Of a stretch of 64,000 nt of DNA, positions 26,488 through 36,086 are shown piece after piece. The notes under the pieces are model-generated. The model was not told the origin of the DNA. It ran no database searches and was given only the letters and a program-made list of their open reading frames with translations. The stretch is taken from positions 1 through 64,000 of the forward strand of contig CATKXX010000005.1 of assembly GCA_949840935.1 (NCBI GenBank). Reading direction: 5' to 3'. Both the position numbers and the translations under genes were made by a program. Every line of letters starts with the position of its first letter. The stretch's first letter is position 1. The DNA comes from an uncultured Acetatifactor sp. GTDB lineage: Bacteria; Bacillota; Clostridia; Lachnospirales; Lachnospiraceae.

Positions 26488-27117
26488 ATGAACAAAATAA
26501 ACCGTGAAGACATGTTGGAGCTGACCAGGCGCATGACCCTGAAACGCAACTGCTTTGACCGGATTGCGGGAGCCTATCTGGACGAGGAGGGATATGTAGA
26601 CGGTACCTTCAACCGGCATTTTCAAAAGCTCACCGCCGCTCAGCAGCAGGCCAATCTGAATATGGCGAAAGCAATCCCCTTTTCGGATACCAATGTGCAG
26701 CTGCGGGAATATCTTATCCCGGAAGCAGACAGGAAGCAGGGCAGCCTGTGGCAGCTCCTCATGGCACTAAACGAGTGTGAATTGAAAAATGACGCCATGC
26801 TGGATGTGTTTTACGAGGAATTTGCAGGCCGATACCAGGCGGGCGGCAGCTACGCCGTTACCTTTTTCCACGGCAGCTATGACGTACCCTTAAAGGCCAG
26901 CGACCGGGAAAGCCTGTGGGATTCGGAGGAGGTCTACCGGTTCCTGATCTGTGCGTTCTGCCCGGTAAGCGGGGACTACGAACCGGGAAAGCCTGATTGC
27001 GGCTTCCTTTTCCCCGCCTTCAAGGACAGAAGCGGCGACATACACAGGATTGATATTTTTCGTGGGGACGGCTGCTTTACTTCCGGTGAGAACTGGGAGA
27101 GAATTCTGTTTCATTAA
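26488..27117 (+). CDS. DUF4317-like hypothetical protein
   Basis: MNKINREDMLELTRRMTLKRNCFDRIAGAYLDEEGYVDGTFN; RBS GGGAGG upstream. Confidence 0.6.
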   Translation: MNKINREDMLELTRRMTLKRNCFDRIAGAYLDEEGYVDGTFNRHFQKLTAAQQQANLNMAKAIPFSDTNVQLREYLIPEADRKQGSLWQLLMALNECELKNDAMLDVFYEEFAGRYQAGGSYAVTFFHGSYDVPLKASDRESLWDSEEVYRFLICAFCPVSGDYEPGKPDCGFLFPAFKDRSGDIHRIDIFRGDGCFTSGENWERILFH

Positions 27118-30100
27118 TTTCCCACCAGCTCCTCCCAGAGCGTCTCAAAGGGCCGCGGTTTCACCGGCTTTTCTCCCGCATATTCCGCCATTTTACCTGT
27201 GATAACGTCAGGCTGGGACAGGTTCACCAGCAGCAGCTCCAGGGCGTTTCGCAGCGGCATCACGCTCTCATGAATCAGGTAAGCAGGAATGACCCGTCCC
27301 TGAAAAGTGTCTTTAGGGTAATTCTTTCCCTCCACATCCATATATGTCCCGGTATCCGCCACATGATATTCCGCAGTATGCTTTTCCTCCTGCAGCCAGG
27401 CCATCAGGAATCGTCCGCCCTCCTGAAGCAGGACAATATGTTTTCTGCGCCCTTCTTCCCTTCCCCAGGACAGACGCAGCCTGCTGAAACCGCCTTTTAA
27501 AAAGCGGTGCATCAGCTGCTGCAGCTTGAATCCGTCCGCCGGCCCAATCTCCAGTTTTTCCATACCGCCCTGTCCGTCCACCCACGCGGCAGACACAGGA
27601 TAGGAGAAAAAATAAAACGGGGCGTCCTGACGGTTGTGGGCGCGCTCCATGGGAAAATCAGCCAGAAGCTGCTTATCCAGATTATACTTGGAGCGCCCAC
27701 AGGACACATTGACGGCGTAGTCCCAGATGCCGCCCGCCATAAATTGCACATTGTTAGGCCAGCTGACCTGCCGGAAAATCACATCCAGCCGCCTGCGGAT
27801 ACTGGAAAAGCTTCTGTGTATCACCTGGCGAAACAACCTGCCCCGACGAAATGAGACAAATTCCAGATTCTCCCTGACTTTTCCGTACAGCTCCGGCTTT
27901 TCCAGAAGGGCATAGGATTTCGCCCGGAAATCGTCAAAGTAGAGGCAGGCATATCTGCTGCCCTCCTTTAAGAACACCAGGGAACGCCGGGTATCATAGT
28001 CCTGCTCCTGCCCCATTGGCGCCGCGATATTCCAGGACAACTCCAGCCGTTCCAGCCTGTCACTGGCAAACCCGGCCAGCAATTCCTCCAGCCGCTCCCT
28101 GGTGACCGGCCCTGGCATCTCCGTATTCCTTTCTTCAACAGAAGCCCCTCCCAGCAATTCTACAGGCCTGCTCCAAAGAAACGGTATATCCCGGTCTCCG
28201 CGAAGAGCACTGAAATCCGGCATGGAGTACACCGCATCCGGAAGATTCACCAGCAGATCCACGGGAATCCGGGGCGGCACCAGGGTTTCTTCCAGCATCT
28301 GCCGCGCCAGGGCTATGGCGTTTCCTGCATCCTCCACACCGTCACATTGTCCGCCCCGGAGCATTTGCCTCCCTATGGGAAGCTGCTCGAACAGCCGCAG
28401 CACCCGGCTTCTCTCAATCCATTCACAGCCGTAAAGGTGCTCCGTATCCTCAGCAAACACCTCGAAGGGAAGCAGGCTCTCCGGCGGCAGGGGGCGGATT
28501 TCCAGTGGTTCTTCCTCCTCCCAGTCCATTCCCAGCCCCGCCTCTCCCGGCAGAGGCAGACTGCATACCCGCCCTGCAAGACAGGCGGCGATGACCTCCC
28601 TGCCGTCCTCCGGCGCGGCAGTATCCGCCAGGCGTTTCCGGATTTCCTCTTTCACCGTACTATAATGGTCATACGCAGTCACAGTGACCGGCAGACAGAA
28701 GAAAAAGGTATCCATATCCTCCACTTCTGCCACACGCTCCCACTCCAGGCAGGGACGATACACCGGTTCCCGGTTCAACATAAATTCCATATACCGCAGA
28801 TGAAAGCAAACCTCAAGTGTATCCCTGCCAAGAATACAGGTGACCGCCTTGGGAAAAATCTCCCCTTCCGTTGTTTCCAAAAATGCCCTGCTCCACTCCG
28901 GCAGATACGGCAGCTCACGATTCAGATACTCCGACAACTCCCGCCCTGATTCCGGATCCCTCGCCTGATAAAAACCCGTGTTTAACCAGTGGCGGAAAAA
29001 GGGATTTCTTTTCAGGCTCACCACACCCTCCCCGGCCCCGGTCTCCCGATCCTTTTGCAGCCGGTCGGCAAGCTTCTGCAATTTCAGCATTTCCTTCGCC
29101 CTGCCAACGACCCTCCCGGCGCAGGGGGCCGCTTCATGCTCCGTATAAAACGTGATCACCCTTTGCAGATAGTAATCGCACCTGTCCTCGTTCACCCAGG
29201 TGTGAAGCATTTCCTCCTCCACGAAACGGCGGTCCAGCAGCGCGCGCTGAAAGTCCTCCCGGGCAAAAAAGATATCTGTCTTCCGAATATCCTCCGCATC
29301 GGCCCCGGCATTTTCACCGTGAAGCTTACAGGTACCGACGGCATATTTCAGGAAGTCCTCCCGCAACTTTCCATAGTTTTCACGCTGTTGTCCGGCCAAT
29401 TCCGGCAGCCTGTCCAGAATTATTTCCCGCAGGGAACCGTAAAGAAGCTTTGCCCGCCCCATGACCGCGGTTTCCAGCTCCAGCTTCCGCCATGTGATGC
29501 GGTACAATTCCTCCGGAAGGCCTTCCCTGCGGAAAAAATGCGTTATCAGCCGCAGCCCGGCAGGGTGGCGCTCATAGTCCATATCTCCCCGCTGCTGACA
29601 TTTGTCAGTGATATATCCCGCGGCGTAACGGCCAATGATCTCGCTGAATTCCCCAATCTCCCGCTCGCTCCAGACATCCTCCTCTGCCATGGACACCAGA
29701 CGACGGTACTCTGAGAAGCTTTGAGATACCGCCCATTCATTGCCCCGCGGCTTCTTCGGCACAGGCCCCTTTGTGGCAATCTCAAAGACAGACTCCTGTC
29801 CGTCAAACCGCGCCCCCGCAGAAACCTGAAATTGAAACTCCGTCCGCCCGCTTCCATCAGGATTCTGATAAACTGCCCGATGAACCGTAAACTGATAAGC
29901 AGTGCACAGCCAAATCAGGAATTCCCGGTTCACCGGACACTCCCCTTCCAGCCGGAGGATCTGCTCCAACAGCAGTTCCGTAAATCCCGGCTCCCATGCC
30001 ACATCCAGAAATGCATCGGAAGTAAAGTAGTCCAGCCATTTCTTCTGGTCTTTTCTCTGTTTCCCGGTGTAGAGCTTTAAGAATCCCTGGATGGCCTCGT

Positions 30101-30530
30101 GGTCCGCATATGAATTGGATTCTATCTCATATTTCGGTCTGTGATCCAGAGTCCAGCCCTCTTCTTCCTGATTTGCGCCAGCCGCTTCCCCTGTGTCCGG
30201 GTATCCGGCTTCTGACCTTACGATATCCTCGCCGCCCGCTCCCGTTTCCCCGATATCCGGGCTGCCCGCTCCCGCTTCCCCGATATCCGGGCCGCCCGCT
30301 CCCGCTTCCCCGATATCCGGGCTGCCCGCTCCCGTTTCCCCGATATCCGGGCTGCCTTCCGCTGCTTCCTCCACAAAATCCAGCGCCGCCTGATAGGCCT
30401 TCCTCAATTTCAAAAATCCTTCCGGATTCTCTTCCGGATGGCAGGTTCTGGCCTTCTGCGCATATGCGCGCCTGACAGCCGAAACATCCCGCGTCGGTTT
30501 CAACCCCAAAATACTCCAAATACTGTCCAA
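27114..30530 (-). CDS. Giant J-domain-like protein (DjlC-like N-terminus, HPE motif)
   Basis: WSILGLKPTRDVSAVRRAYAQKARTCHPEENPEGFLKLRKAYQAAL; C-terminal region paralogous to 30547-33087. Confidence 0.75.
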   Translation of the reverse strand: MDSIWSILGLKPTRDVSAVRRAYAQKARTCHPEENPEGFLKLRKAYQAALDFVEEAAEGSPDIGETGAGSPDIGEAGAGGPDIGEAGAGSPDIGETGAGGEDIVRSEAGYPDTGEAAGANQEEEGWTLDHRPKYEIESNSYADHEAIQGFLKLYTGKQRKDQKKWLDYFTSDAFLDVAWEPGFTELLLEQILRLEGECPVNREFLIWLCTAYQFTVHRAVYQNPDGSGRTEFQFQVSAGARFDGQESVFEIATKGPVPKKPRGNEWAVSQSFSEYRRLVSMAEEDVWSEREIGEFSEIIGRYAAGYITDKCQQRGDMDYERHPAGLRLITHFFRREGLPEELYRITWRKLELETAVMGRAKLLYGSLREIILDRLPELAGQQRENYGKLREDFLKYAVGTCKLHGENAGADAEDIRKTDIFFAREDFQRALLDRRFVEEEMLHTWVNEDRCDYYLQRVITFYTEHEAAPCAGRVVGRAKEMLKLQKLADRLQKDRETGAGEGVVSLKRNPFFRHWLNTGFYQARDPESGRELSEYLNRELPYLPEWSRAFLETTEGEIFPKAVTCILGRDTLEVCFHLRYMEFMLNREPVYRPCLEWERVAEVEDMDTFFFCLPVTVTAYDHYSTVKEEIRKRLADTAAPEDGREVIAACLAGRVCSLPLPGEAGLGMDWEEEEPLEIRPLPPESLLPFEVFAEDTEHLYGCEWIERSRVLRLFEQLPIGRQMLRGGQCDGVEDAGNAIALARQMLEETLVPPRIPVDLLVNLPDAVYSMPDFSALRGDRDIPFLWSRPVELLGGASVEERNTEMPGPVTRERLEELLAGFASDRLERLELSWNIAAPMGQEQDYDTRRSLVFLKEGSRYACLYFDDFRAKSYALLEKPELYGKVRENLEFVSFRRGRLFRQVIHRSFSSIRRRLDVIFRQVSWPNNVQFMAGGIWDYAVNVSCGRSKYNLDKQLLADFPMERAHNRQDAPFYFFSYPVSAAWVDGQGGMEKLEIGPADGFKLQQLMHRFLKGGFSRLRLSWGREEGRRKHIVLLQEGGRFLMAWLQEEKHTAEYHVADTGTYMDVEGKNYPKDTFQGRVIPAYLIHESVMPLRNALELLLVNLSQPDVITGKMAEYAGEKPVKPRPFETLWEELVGN
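30178..30360. repeat. 30-bp in-frame tandem repeat
   Basis: Encodes GSPDIGE(T/A)GA repeated 4-6 times; CCCGCTCCCGCTTCCCCGATATCCGGG units on + strand. Confidence 0.85.
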
Positions 30531-30546
30531 TGCTTTTCCTCCTCTG

Positions 30547-33087
30547 CTATGCCCGGGCCTCCGTCATTTCCCTCCGGATCCGGCCATAAGGGACATCTAT
30601 GAGAACAAACTCTCCGGGGCGGTCTGTGACCGGTTCGATACAGGCCATGTCATCCAACATTAAATCCAGACAATTCCGAATACGATCCAAATCCCGGTGA
30701 ACCGGGCTTGCCGGGTACATACGTCCCATAAACATACCGGGCTCAGCCGATGTGTAAAACCCTGCCTGCTCCCTGTCATCCCGTAACCAGGCCATCATAA
30801 ACCGGCCATCCTCCTGCAATAAGACAATATGCCTTTGAGCCGGGCCGCCCTTCTGAGCCTCCAAATCCCAGCTCAACCGCACCTTCGCCAGCTTTCGTCC
30901 AAAAAACTGTGCCAGCGCAGCTGCCGCCAGATCATAATTCCCCGGCCTGAGTGATGTCAAAAACCTCTCTCCCGCCAGGGACACACTCTCCACCAGAACC
31001 GGCTGTCGGCTGAACACAAATTTGGCTGAAACACGAGTGCCTGCACGGCTGACCGGAATTTTTGCCAGCTTCTGCATTGCCATCCTCTTTTTAAAAGAAC
31101 CGTTCTGCCGTTTGGTAAAGCTGGACCACAGCCAGATTTCCCCCATTCTGCTCTGAATACGTCCCCGGCCTATCTGCACAAAGACCTGATTCAGATTCCG
31201 CAGGATGGATTCAGGTTTCTCATGAATATTGTAGCCGGCAAGCTTTCCCATCCCAAAAATACGGTATTCCACAGCCTCAGAATCCACCGTCCGATACACC
31301 TCCGGCTGAGACAGCAGGGCATACCATGTATCATTATCCTTTTCAAAGCAAAAGCATGCGTATTGATCCTTATCGCGAACCAGCGCCAGGACAGCCTGGC
31401 CGAAGTCCAGCTCCAGCCGCTCCAGCCCACCCACGGCAAAACGGTCAAACAATTCGGATAAATTCTCCCTTGTCAACGGCTGCTCATTTTCTTCACCCTC
31501 TCCTGCCTGTTCTGAAGCTGTCAAAAGCTGCATACAAGTCTGATTCCCGGCAGCCGACAGCCGGATATAAACCAGCTCTGAGCCAGTCAGGGGCTGAGCA
31601 TAAACCCGTTTCGGGAGCATCGGCAATAAGGACAAATCAGGCTTTTCAGGGAAGGCATTCTCCGCCTCCTCGTTTCTTTTCGCCTCCTCCTTCCTTTTCT
31701 CCTCCTTCCTTTCTCTCTCCTTTGCCCGATTCGCCAGCTCCTGTTCTGCCCGTTTCACCACCTGATCCCAGCCGGGAATATCCCGGTTATCCCTGTAAAA
31801 TTCCGACAAATAGTGAACAACGCCCTCAGGGGTCAGGCTGTTAAGCCAGTCAGAACAGGTTAAGAGCTGTTCCTCCACAAACCGGCGGCTGTGCAGAGCT
31901 TTTCGCAGATCATCCCGATGAAACAATCCGGCCAATTCCTCCTCCGCCCGATCCGGTTCCGCCTGAATGCGGATAAAGCAGGCTGCGCGCTCCCTGTTCA
32001 GCCGGAAAAAATTTTCCAATTCATCCTCTTCAACATCTGGAATCCGTTTTATCACCCATTCACGCAAGGAACCGTAAAAAATCTTCGCCCGGCCCCTGAC
32101 CGCATTCTTTAAATCAAATTTCTGCCACATATAACGGTAAATTTCTTCCGGCAGATCGTCTCTCTGAAAAAAATGAGCAAACACCCGCAGCCCGGCAGGG
32201 TGCCGTTGATAATCCGGCGCCACCCCCGGGTCACAATGTTCCCTGATATACGCCTGAATATACCGGCCCGCAATCCATTTGAATTCTTCCATGGCCTGTC
32301 CGTTCCAGCTGCCGCCCGCCGCCATCCTGACCAGATGACGATAATCCTTAAAGCTCTCCAAAACAGAAAGCTCGTCTCCCCCCGGCCTCTTAGGCGAAGG
32401 GCCTTTCGCTGCAATACAAAGAACAGAATCCATCCCTTCAAAATCTGCCTGCGGGTTCACCCTTCTCTGCCGTTCCCGGTCGAAACAGACTTCCCCTTTT
32501 TCAAAAAGCTGATAAGCAATTCCCAACCACAGCATAAACTCCCTGCCAGGCGGGAATTCCTGCTCCAGCTCCGCCGTTTTCTCCTGTAGCAGCGCCGTAA
32601 AGTGCCTGTCCCAGCCTGCGTCCAAAAATGTGTCGGAAGTGAAATAATCCATCCACGCTTTTGAATTCCTGCGCTGCTTTCCGGTATAAAGCTCCGTGAA
32701 TTTCCGAATAGCCTCTCCACCGCGATAAGGATTTTCTTCCATCCCGGCTGGCTCATCCCGGACAAGCCAGCCAGTTTCCCTGTCCTGCAGGGGAGTTTCA
32801 TGATCGGGCAATCTTTCTGAATGATCCTGACTGATTGTCTTGCCGGATATTTCTTCCGGCTGTCCAGATTCTATTTCCGTTTCTTCCTGTTCCCATGTCA
32901 ATCCTGACAGGCTGTCATTCCCCCGTCTGGCATAATCCATTGCCGCCTGATAGGCTTCCCTTAACTTCAAAAAGCCATCCGGATTATCTTCAGGATGACA
33001 GGTTCTGGTCTTCTGGGCATATGCGCGCCTGATTGCGGCAGAATCCCGTGTCGGCTCCAATCCTAAAATTTCCCAATATCCATTCAC
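30547..33087 (-). CDS. Large J-domain-like protein, paralog of the downstream gene
   Basis: WEILGLEPTRDSAAIRRAYAQKTRTCHPEDNPDGFLKLREAYQAAM; shared C-terminal KVRLSWD...HIVLLQEDGRFMMAWL. Confidence 0.75.
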   Translation of the reverse strand: MNGYWEILGLEPTRDSAAIRRAYAQKTRTCHPEDNPDGFLKLREAYQAAMDYARRGNDSLSGLTWEQEETEIESGQPEEISGKTISQDHSERLPDHETPLQDRETGWLVRDEPAGMEENPYRGGEAIRKFTELYTGKQRRNSKAWMDYFTSDTFLDAGWDRHFTALLQEKTAELEQEFPPGREFMLWLGIAYQLFEKGEVCFDRERQRRVNPQADFEGMDSVLCIAAKGPSPKRPGGDELSVLESFKDYRHLVRMAAGGSWNGQAMEEFKWIAGRYIQAYIREHCDPGVAPDYQRHPAGLRVFAHFFQRDDLPEEIYRYMWQKFDLKNAVRGRAKIFYGSLREWVIKRIPDVEEDELENFFRLNRERAACFIRIQAEPDRAEEELAGLFHRDDLRKALHSRRFVEEQLLTCSDWLNSLTPEGVVHYLSEFYRDNRDIPGWDQVVKRAEQELANRAKERERKEEKRKEEAKRNEEAENAFPEKPDLSLLPMLPKRVYAQPLTGSELVYIRLSAAGNQTCMQLLTASEQAGEGEENEQPLTRENLSELFDRFAVGGLERLELDFGQAVLALVRDKDQYACFCFEKDNDTWYALLSQPEVYRTVDSEAVEYRIFGMGKLAGYNIHEKPESILRNLNQVFVQIGRGRIQSRMGEIWLWSSFTKRQNGSFKKRMAMQKLAKIPVSRAGTRVSAKFVFSRQPVLVESVSLAGERFLTSLRPGNYDLAAAALAQFFGRKLAKVRLSWDLEAQKGGPAQRHIVLLQEDGRFMMAWLRDDREQAGFYTSAEPGMFMGRMYPASPVHRDLDRIRNCLDLMLDDMACIEPVTDRPGEFVLIDVPYGRIRREMTEARA

Positions 33088-33122
33088 ATTCCAATCCTCG
33101 CAGCTTCATTCATAAATCCATT

Positions 33123-33683
33123 TCACAAGACCCGCAGCAAGTCATACACTCTCTCCCGCGAAATCCGTTCCCGGTCGGCATATGCCAGAATATCCTTCAA
33201 CATTTCTTCCACATACCGCTCCGGCTCCTCCTTCGTAATGCCGACAACCCACTTAAACTTTTTGTATTCCTTTGGAAATTTATCAGGAAATCCCCGGATG
33301 AATTCCGCCGCCGGAATATCCACAGTCATGACTTTTCCTGCCCCGGCAGAAATCATCACTTCCTCCATCGCTTTCTTTTCCACAGGCGTCATTCCTTTTG
33401 GCACACATACGGCCATCGGATGTTTAAAAAGCGGCTTTTTCCCAAGCGCTTTTGTAAGCAAAAGAGAAAATAATCCCGCCGCCACTGTAAAATCTTCAAT
33501 CTTTCCCTGCCGCAGAGGAGACATCACCTCTATAGCGTCTGTGTTTGTTCCCTCCAGCCGTTCCGCTTCCGTTCCAAATGCCACAATTTTTCCATCGGTT
33601 TTCTGAAAAGCCATGACAGATTTTTCTTTCAATACAATCCCTTTTTCCTGCACATAAATGATGATGTCCGCCGGTTCATACAT
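33123..33683 (-). CDS. Half-length MreB/actin-like protein
   Basis: IIIYVQEKGIVLKEKSVMAFQKTDGKIVAFGTEAERLEGTNTDAIEVMSPLRQGKIEDFTVA...KHPMAVCVPKGMTPVEKKAMEEVMISAGAGKV aligns by eye to the first half of MreB. Confidence 0.7.
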   Translation of the reverse strand: MYEPADIIIYVQEKGIVLKEKSVMAFQKTDGKIVAFGTEAERLEGTNTDAIEVMSPLRQGKIEDFTVAAGLFSLLLTKALGKKPLFKHPMAVCVPKGMTPVEKKAMEEVMISAGAGKVMTVDIPAAEFIRGFPDKFPKEYKKFKWVVGITKEEPERYVEEMLKDILAYADRERISRERVYDLLRVL

Positions 33684-33861
33684 GATTCCGCCCCTTCCCC
33701 TGTAGTACAGACAATCGCTATCTCAGAGACCTGCTCAGCTGGCATCTTTCAAATATTTTTTGCCGCTTCTTCTGTCAGGTCAAACTTCTCACAGATTTGT
33801 TTCATGATAACTTCACTCGATATTTGCACTCTGAACCAATTCCTGTGGAAAGAAGGCAATC

Positions 33862-34710
33862 TCATTCCGCAATCTTTTGCAAAATACGGTTTATCCTTTC
33901 CGTGCAATCCGCTATCCTGGACTCCGGTTTACGCCACGAGTCGGATAAAGGGAAATATACCCCATCCTTCGCGCCTGCGCCCAGATCCCAGCTCCCGCAC
34001 TCGTCCTGATTGGAGACAAGCCACTCCACGACAAAGCCCAGTTTTTCCCGGGCCTGCCGATAACCGTACAGGGTTTCCACTGCCGCCAGATAGCGGCTTG
34101 TATTTTTGGACGCAAATGTTTCGGGCAATTCACTGAGACATTTCTCATAAATATAATAAATGCCTCCCTGTCTTGTAAGGTAGTAATCCAGCAACAGCCC
34201 CTCTGTCCCGGGGGATAAAACTCCCTGTAACAAAACCGCATGATAAAACATTCCAAAGCCGGTCTCAAACGCGCTTTTGGGTTTTCTGCCAAACTGCAGC
34301 GCAAACGCTTCCCTGTCGGCCTCTATATTGTACTGCCCGCCGGAAAATGCCTTTTCGGCAATAAATGCCCATTGCTTCGCCACAGCAAGGGCAATTTCGT
34401 TTTCCGGGTCAAAGAGCCTGATCCAGGCGGAAAGCATCAGTTTTTCAAACAAAGGCCAATCATGTGTTTTTTCAGAATAATCATCAATCTTCTTCCGGCC
34501 GCTGACACACAGGCACATCCGTTCCAAAGCGGCGCGGATTGGTTCGTCTTCCTTCGTAAACCCTAAAATCCGCAGCCTCCGTATGGCCTGCTCTGTCGTA
34601 ATCGCTTTATTACCCACAGGCCGGCTCAATGTGTGGAAATTCCCCCACAAGCCCTCCTCATTTCTACAGTCAAGAATCTGTTTCGCCCATTTACCGTTTT
34701 TATGAGTCAT
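33862..34710 (-). CDS. Prenyltransferase/squalene-cyclase-like repeat hypothetical protein
   Basis: MTHKNGKWAKQILDCRNEEGLWGNFHTL and WLVSNQDECGSWDLG alpha-toroid-like repeats. Confidence 0.45.
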   Translation of the reverse strand: MTHKNGKWAKQILDCRNEEGLWGNFHTLSRPVGNKAITTEQAIRRLRILGFTKEDEPIRAALERMCLCVSGRKKIDDYSEKTHDWPLFEKLMLSAWIRLFDPENEIALAVAKQWAFIAEKAFSGGQYNIEADREAFALQFGRKPKSAFETGFGMFYHAVLLQGVLSPGTEGLLLDYYLTRQGGIYYIYEKCLSELPETFASKNTSRYLAAVETLYGYRQAREKLGFVVEWLVSNQDECGSWDLGAGAKDGVYFPLSDSWRKPESRIADCTERINRILQKIAE

Positions 34711-34729
34711 GTCAGTATCTTTCTCCTGA

Positions 34730-35350
34730 TTATACCGATTTCGGATACAGCTTCTTTCGTATCTCCTGCAAATCGTTCCTTTCAAACTTTATTGCCTGCG
34801 CATTTTCAACGCTTATAGCCATATAAGATGTCCCAAAATCAAGGCCCTCTTTCAATGTCAACAGCGACATTATCACTGTGCCGTGGGTCAAAACAAGAAC
34901 ATCCCTGCCCGAGTCGATATCTTCCTTCGCTTCTTCCATGATCCGTTCAAGTGCTGCAAACAGCCTTTCAAGCAAATCCTGATAGGATTCTCCGCCGGGC
35001 GCTTTGTGATAACGTTTATCGGATTCCCACTTTTCCAATTCTTCAGGATACAGGGCTCCAATTTCATCCCAGGTATGCCCTTCAAATACTCCAAAATTCA
35101 TTTCTTCCAGACCGGAGATTACCTTCACCGACACATGATACCTTGAACCGGCTATCCCGGCTGTTTCCAACGCCCTTTTCTGGCTGCTGCTGTAAATCCG
35201 GCAGAGATCCACCTTCTCCCTTTCCAGATTCCCACACAGAATCTCCGCCTGCTCTTTCCCTTTCACATTCAGGGGAATATCCGTTGTACCCTGTACCCGT
35301 CTCTCTCTATTCCAGTCCGTTTCCCCATGCCTCGCCAGCAAAATACTCAT
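34730..35350 (-). CDS. Histidine phosphatase family protein
   Basis: MSILLARHGETDWNRERRVQG...PLNVKGKEQA, LVLTHGTVI. Confidence 0.9.
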   Translation of the reverse strand: MSILLARHGETDWNRERRVQGTTDIPLNVKGKEQAEILCGNLEREKVDLCRIYSSSQKRALETAGIAGSRYHVSVKVISGLEEMNFGVFEGHTWDEIGALYPEELEKWESDKRYHKAPGGESYQDLLERLFAALERIMEEAKEDIDSGRDVLVLTHGTVIMSLLTLKEGLDFGTSYMAISVENAQAIKFERNDLQEIRKKLYPKSV

Positions 35351-35409
35351 TTTATCCCTGCCCCTCATGATTCCGTTCCACAGAATCTCAAGCCTGTGCG
35401 GAAAATGTT

Positions 35410-35973
35410 TTAATTCAGGACTTCCATCACATTTTCAAATTTTTCCCGATAGTAGTCCGCACTGTCTGCCGATAATTTACGAAAGCTTCTCATCAATTTG
35501 TTTTTTACAAACTCCCTGCCTTCCTCCATACCCATCCTCTTTTCCACAAACGCGAGATAGAGCAGTCCAGGCACATTGTCGAAATGCGAGATTGCGTCCG
35601 CGTCCGCCACGCACAATTCTTCCATACTGCGTCTTTCACAGTGGACGCTGCCCCTGTGATTTTTTATGCACTCCTGCACCAGGGCAGTTTTCTTATCATC
35701 ATAGTTATATTCTTTCAAAATTTCGCGGGCCATTTCCGCCCCATAAATATGGTGCTGTTCATATAAGCTGTAATCCGTGACTGAAGCGATATCGTGCAGC
35801 CAGGCCGCGATCATGGTCACTTCCCTGTCCGCCCCGTATTTTTCTGCAAGGATTTCCGCATTTTTCACCACAGCTTCAATATGATAGTAGCATCCCATCC
35901 CAAATTTGTTTGTTTCCTTCAGGCATCTGCCATATACTTCCTTTTGCAGCCCTTCTAAAATGTCTTCCCGCAT
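35410..35973 (-). CDS. HD domain-containing phosphohydrolase
   Basis: MIAAWLHDIASVTDY and preceding histidine (CYYHIEAVVKNAEIL). Confidence 0.8.
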   Translation of the reverse strand: MREDILEGLQKEVYGRCLKETNKFGMGCYYHIEAVVKNAEILAEKYGADREVTMIAAWLHDIASVTDYSLYEQHHIYGAEMAREILKEYNYDDKKTALVQECIKNHRGSVHCERRSMEELCVADADAISHFDNVPGLLYLAFVEKRMGMEEGREFVKNKLMRSFRKLSADSADYYREKFENVMEVLN

Positions 35974-36086
35974 ATTTTCACTTACTCCGCTGTCAGGATC
36001 TTATCAAAGCCAATCCTGCAATGTCCATAACCGTACCTGCATGCTGCCTCCGGCAAAAGAGCCTTCTCGATAAAAGCACATGTTTC

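Noticed and set aside
30178-30360. CRISPR array
   Set aside because: Units are contiguous with no unique spacers and are in frame in the J-domain gene.
27114-33087. Phage or conjugative element
   Set aside because: The large proteins have J-like domains; no integrase, capsid, terminase or relaxase genes were found nearby.
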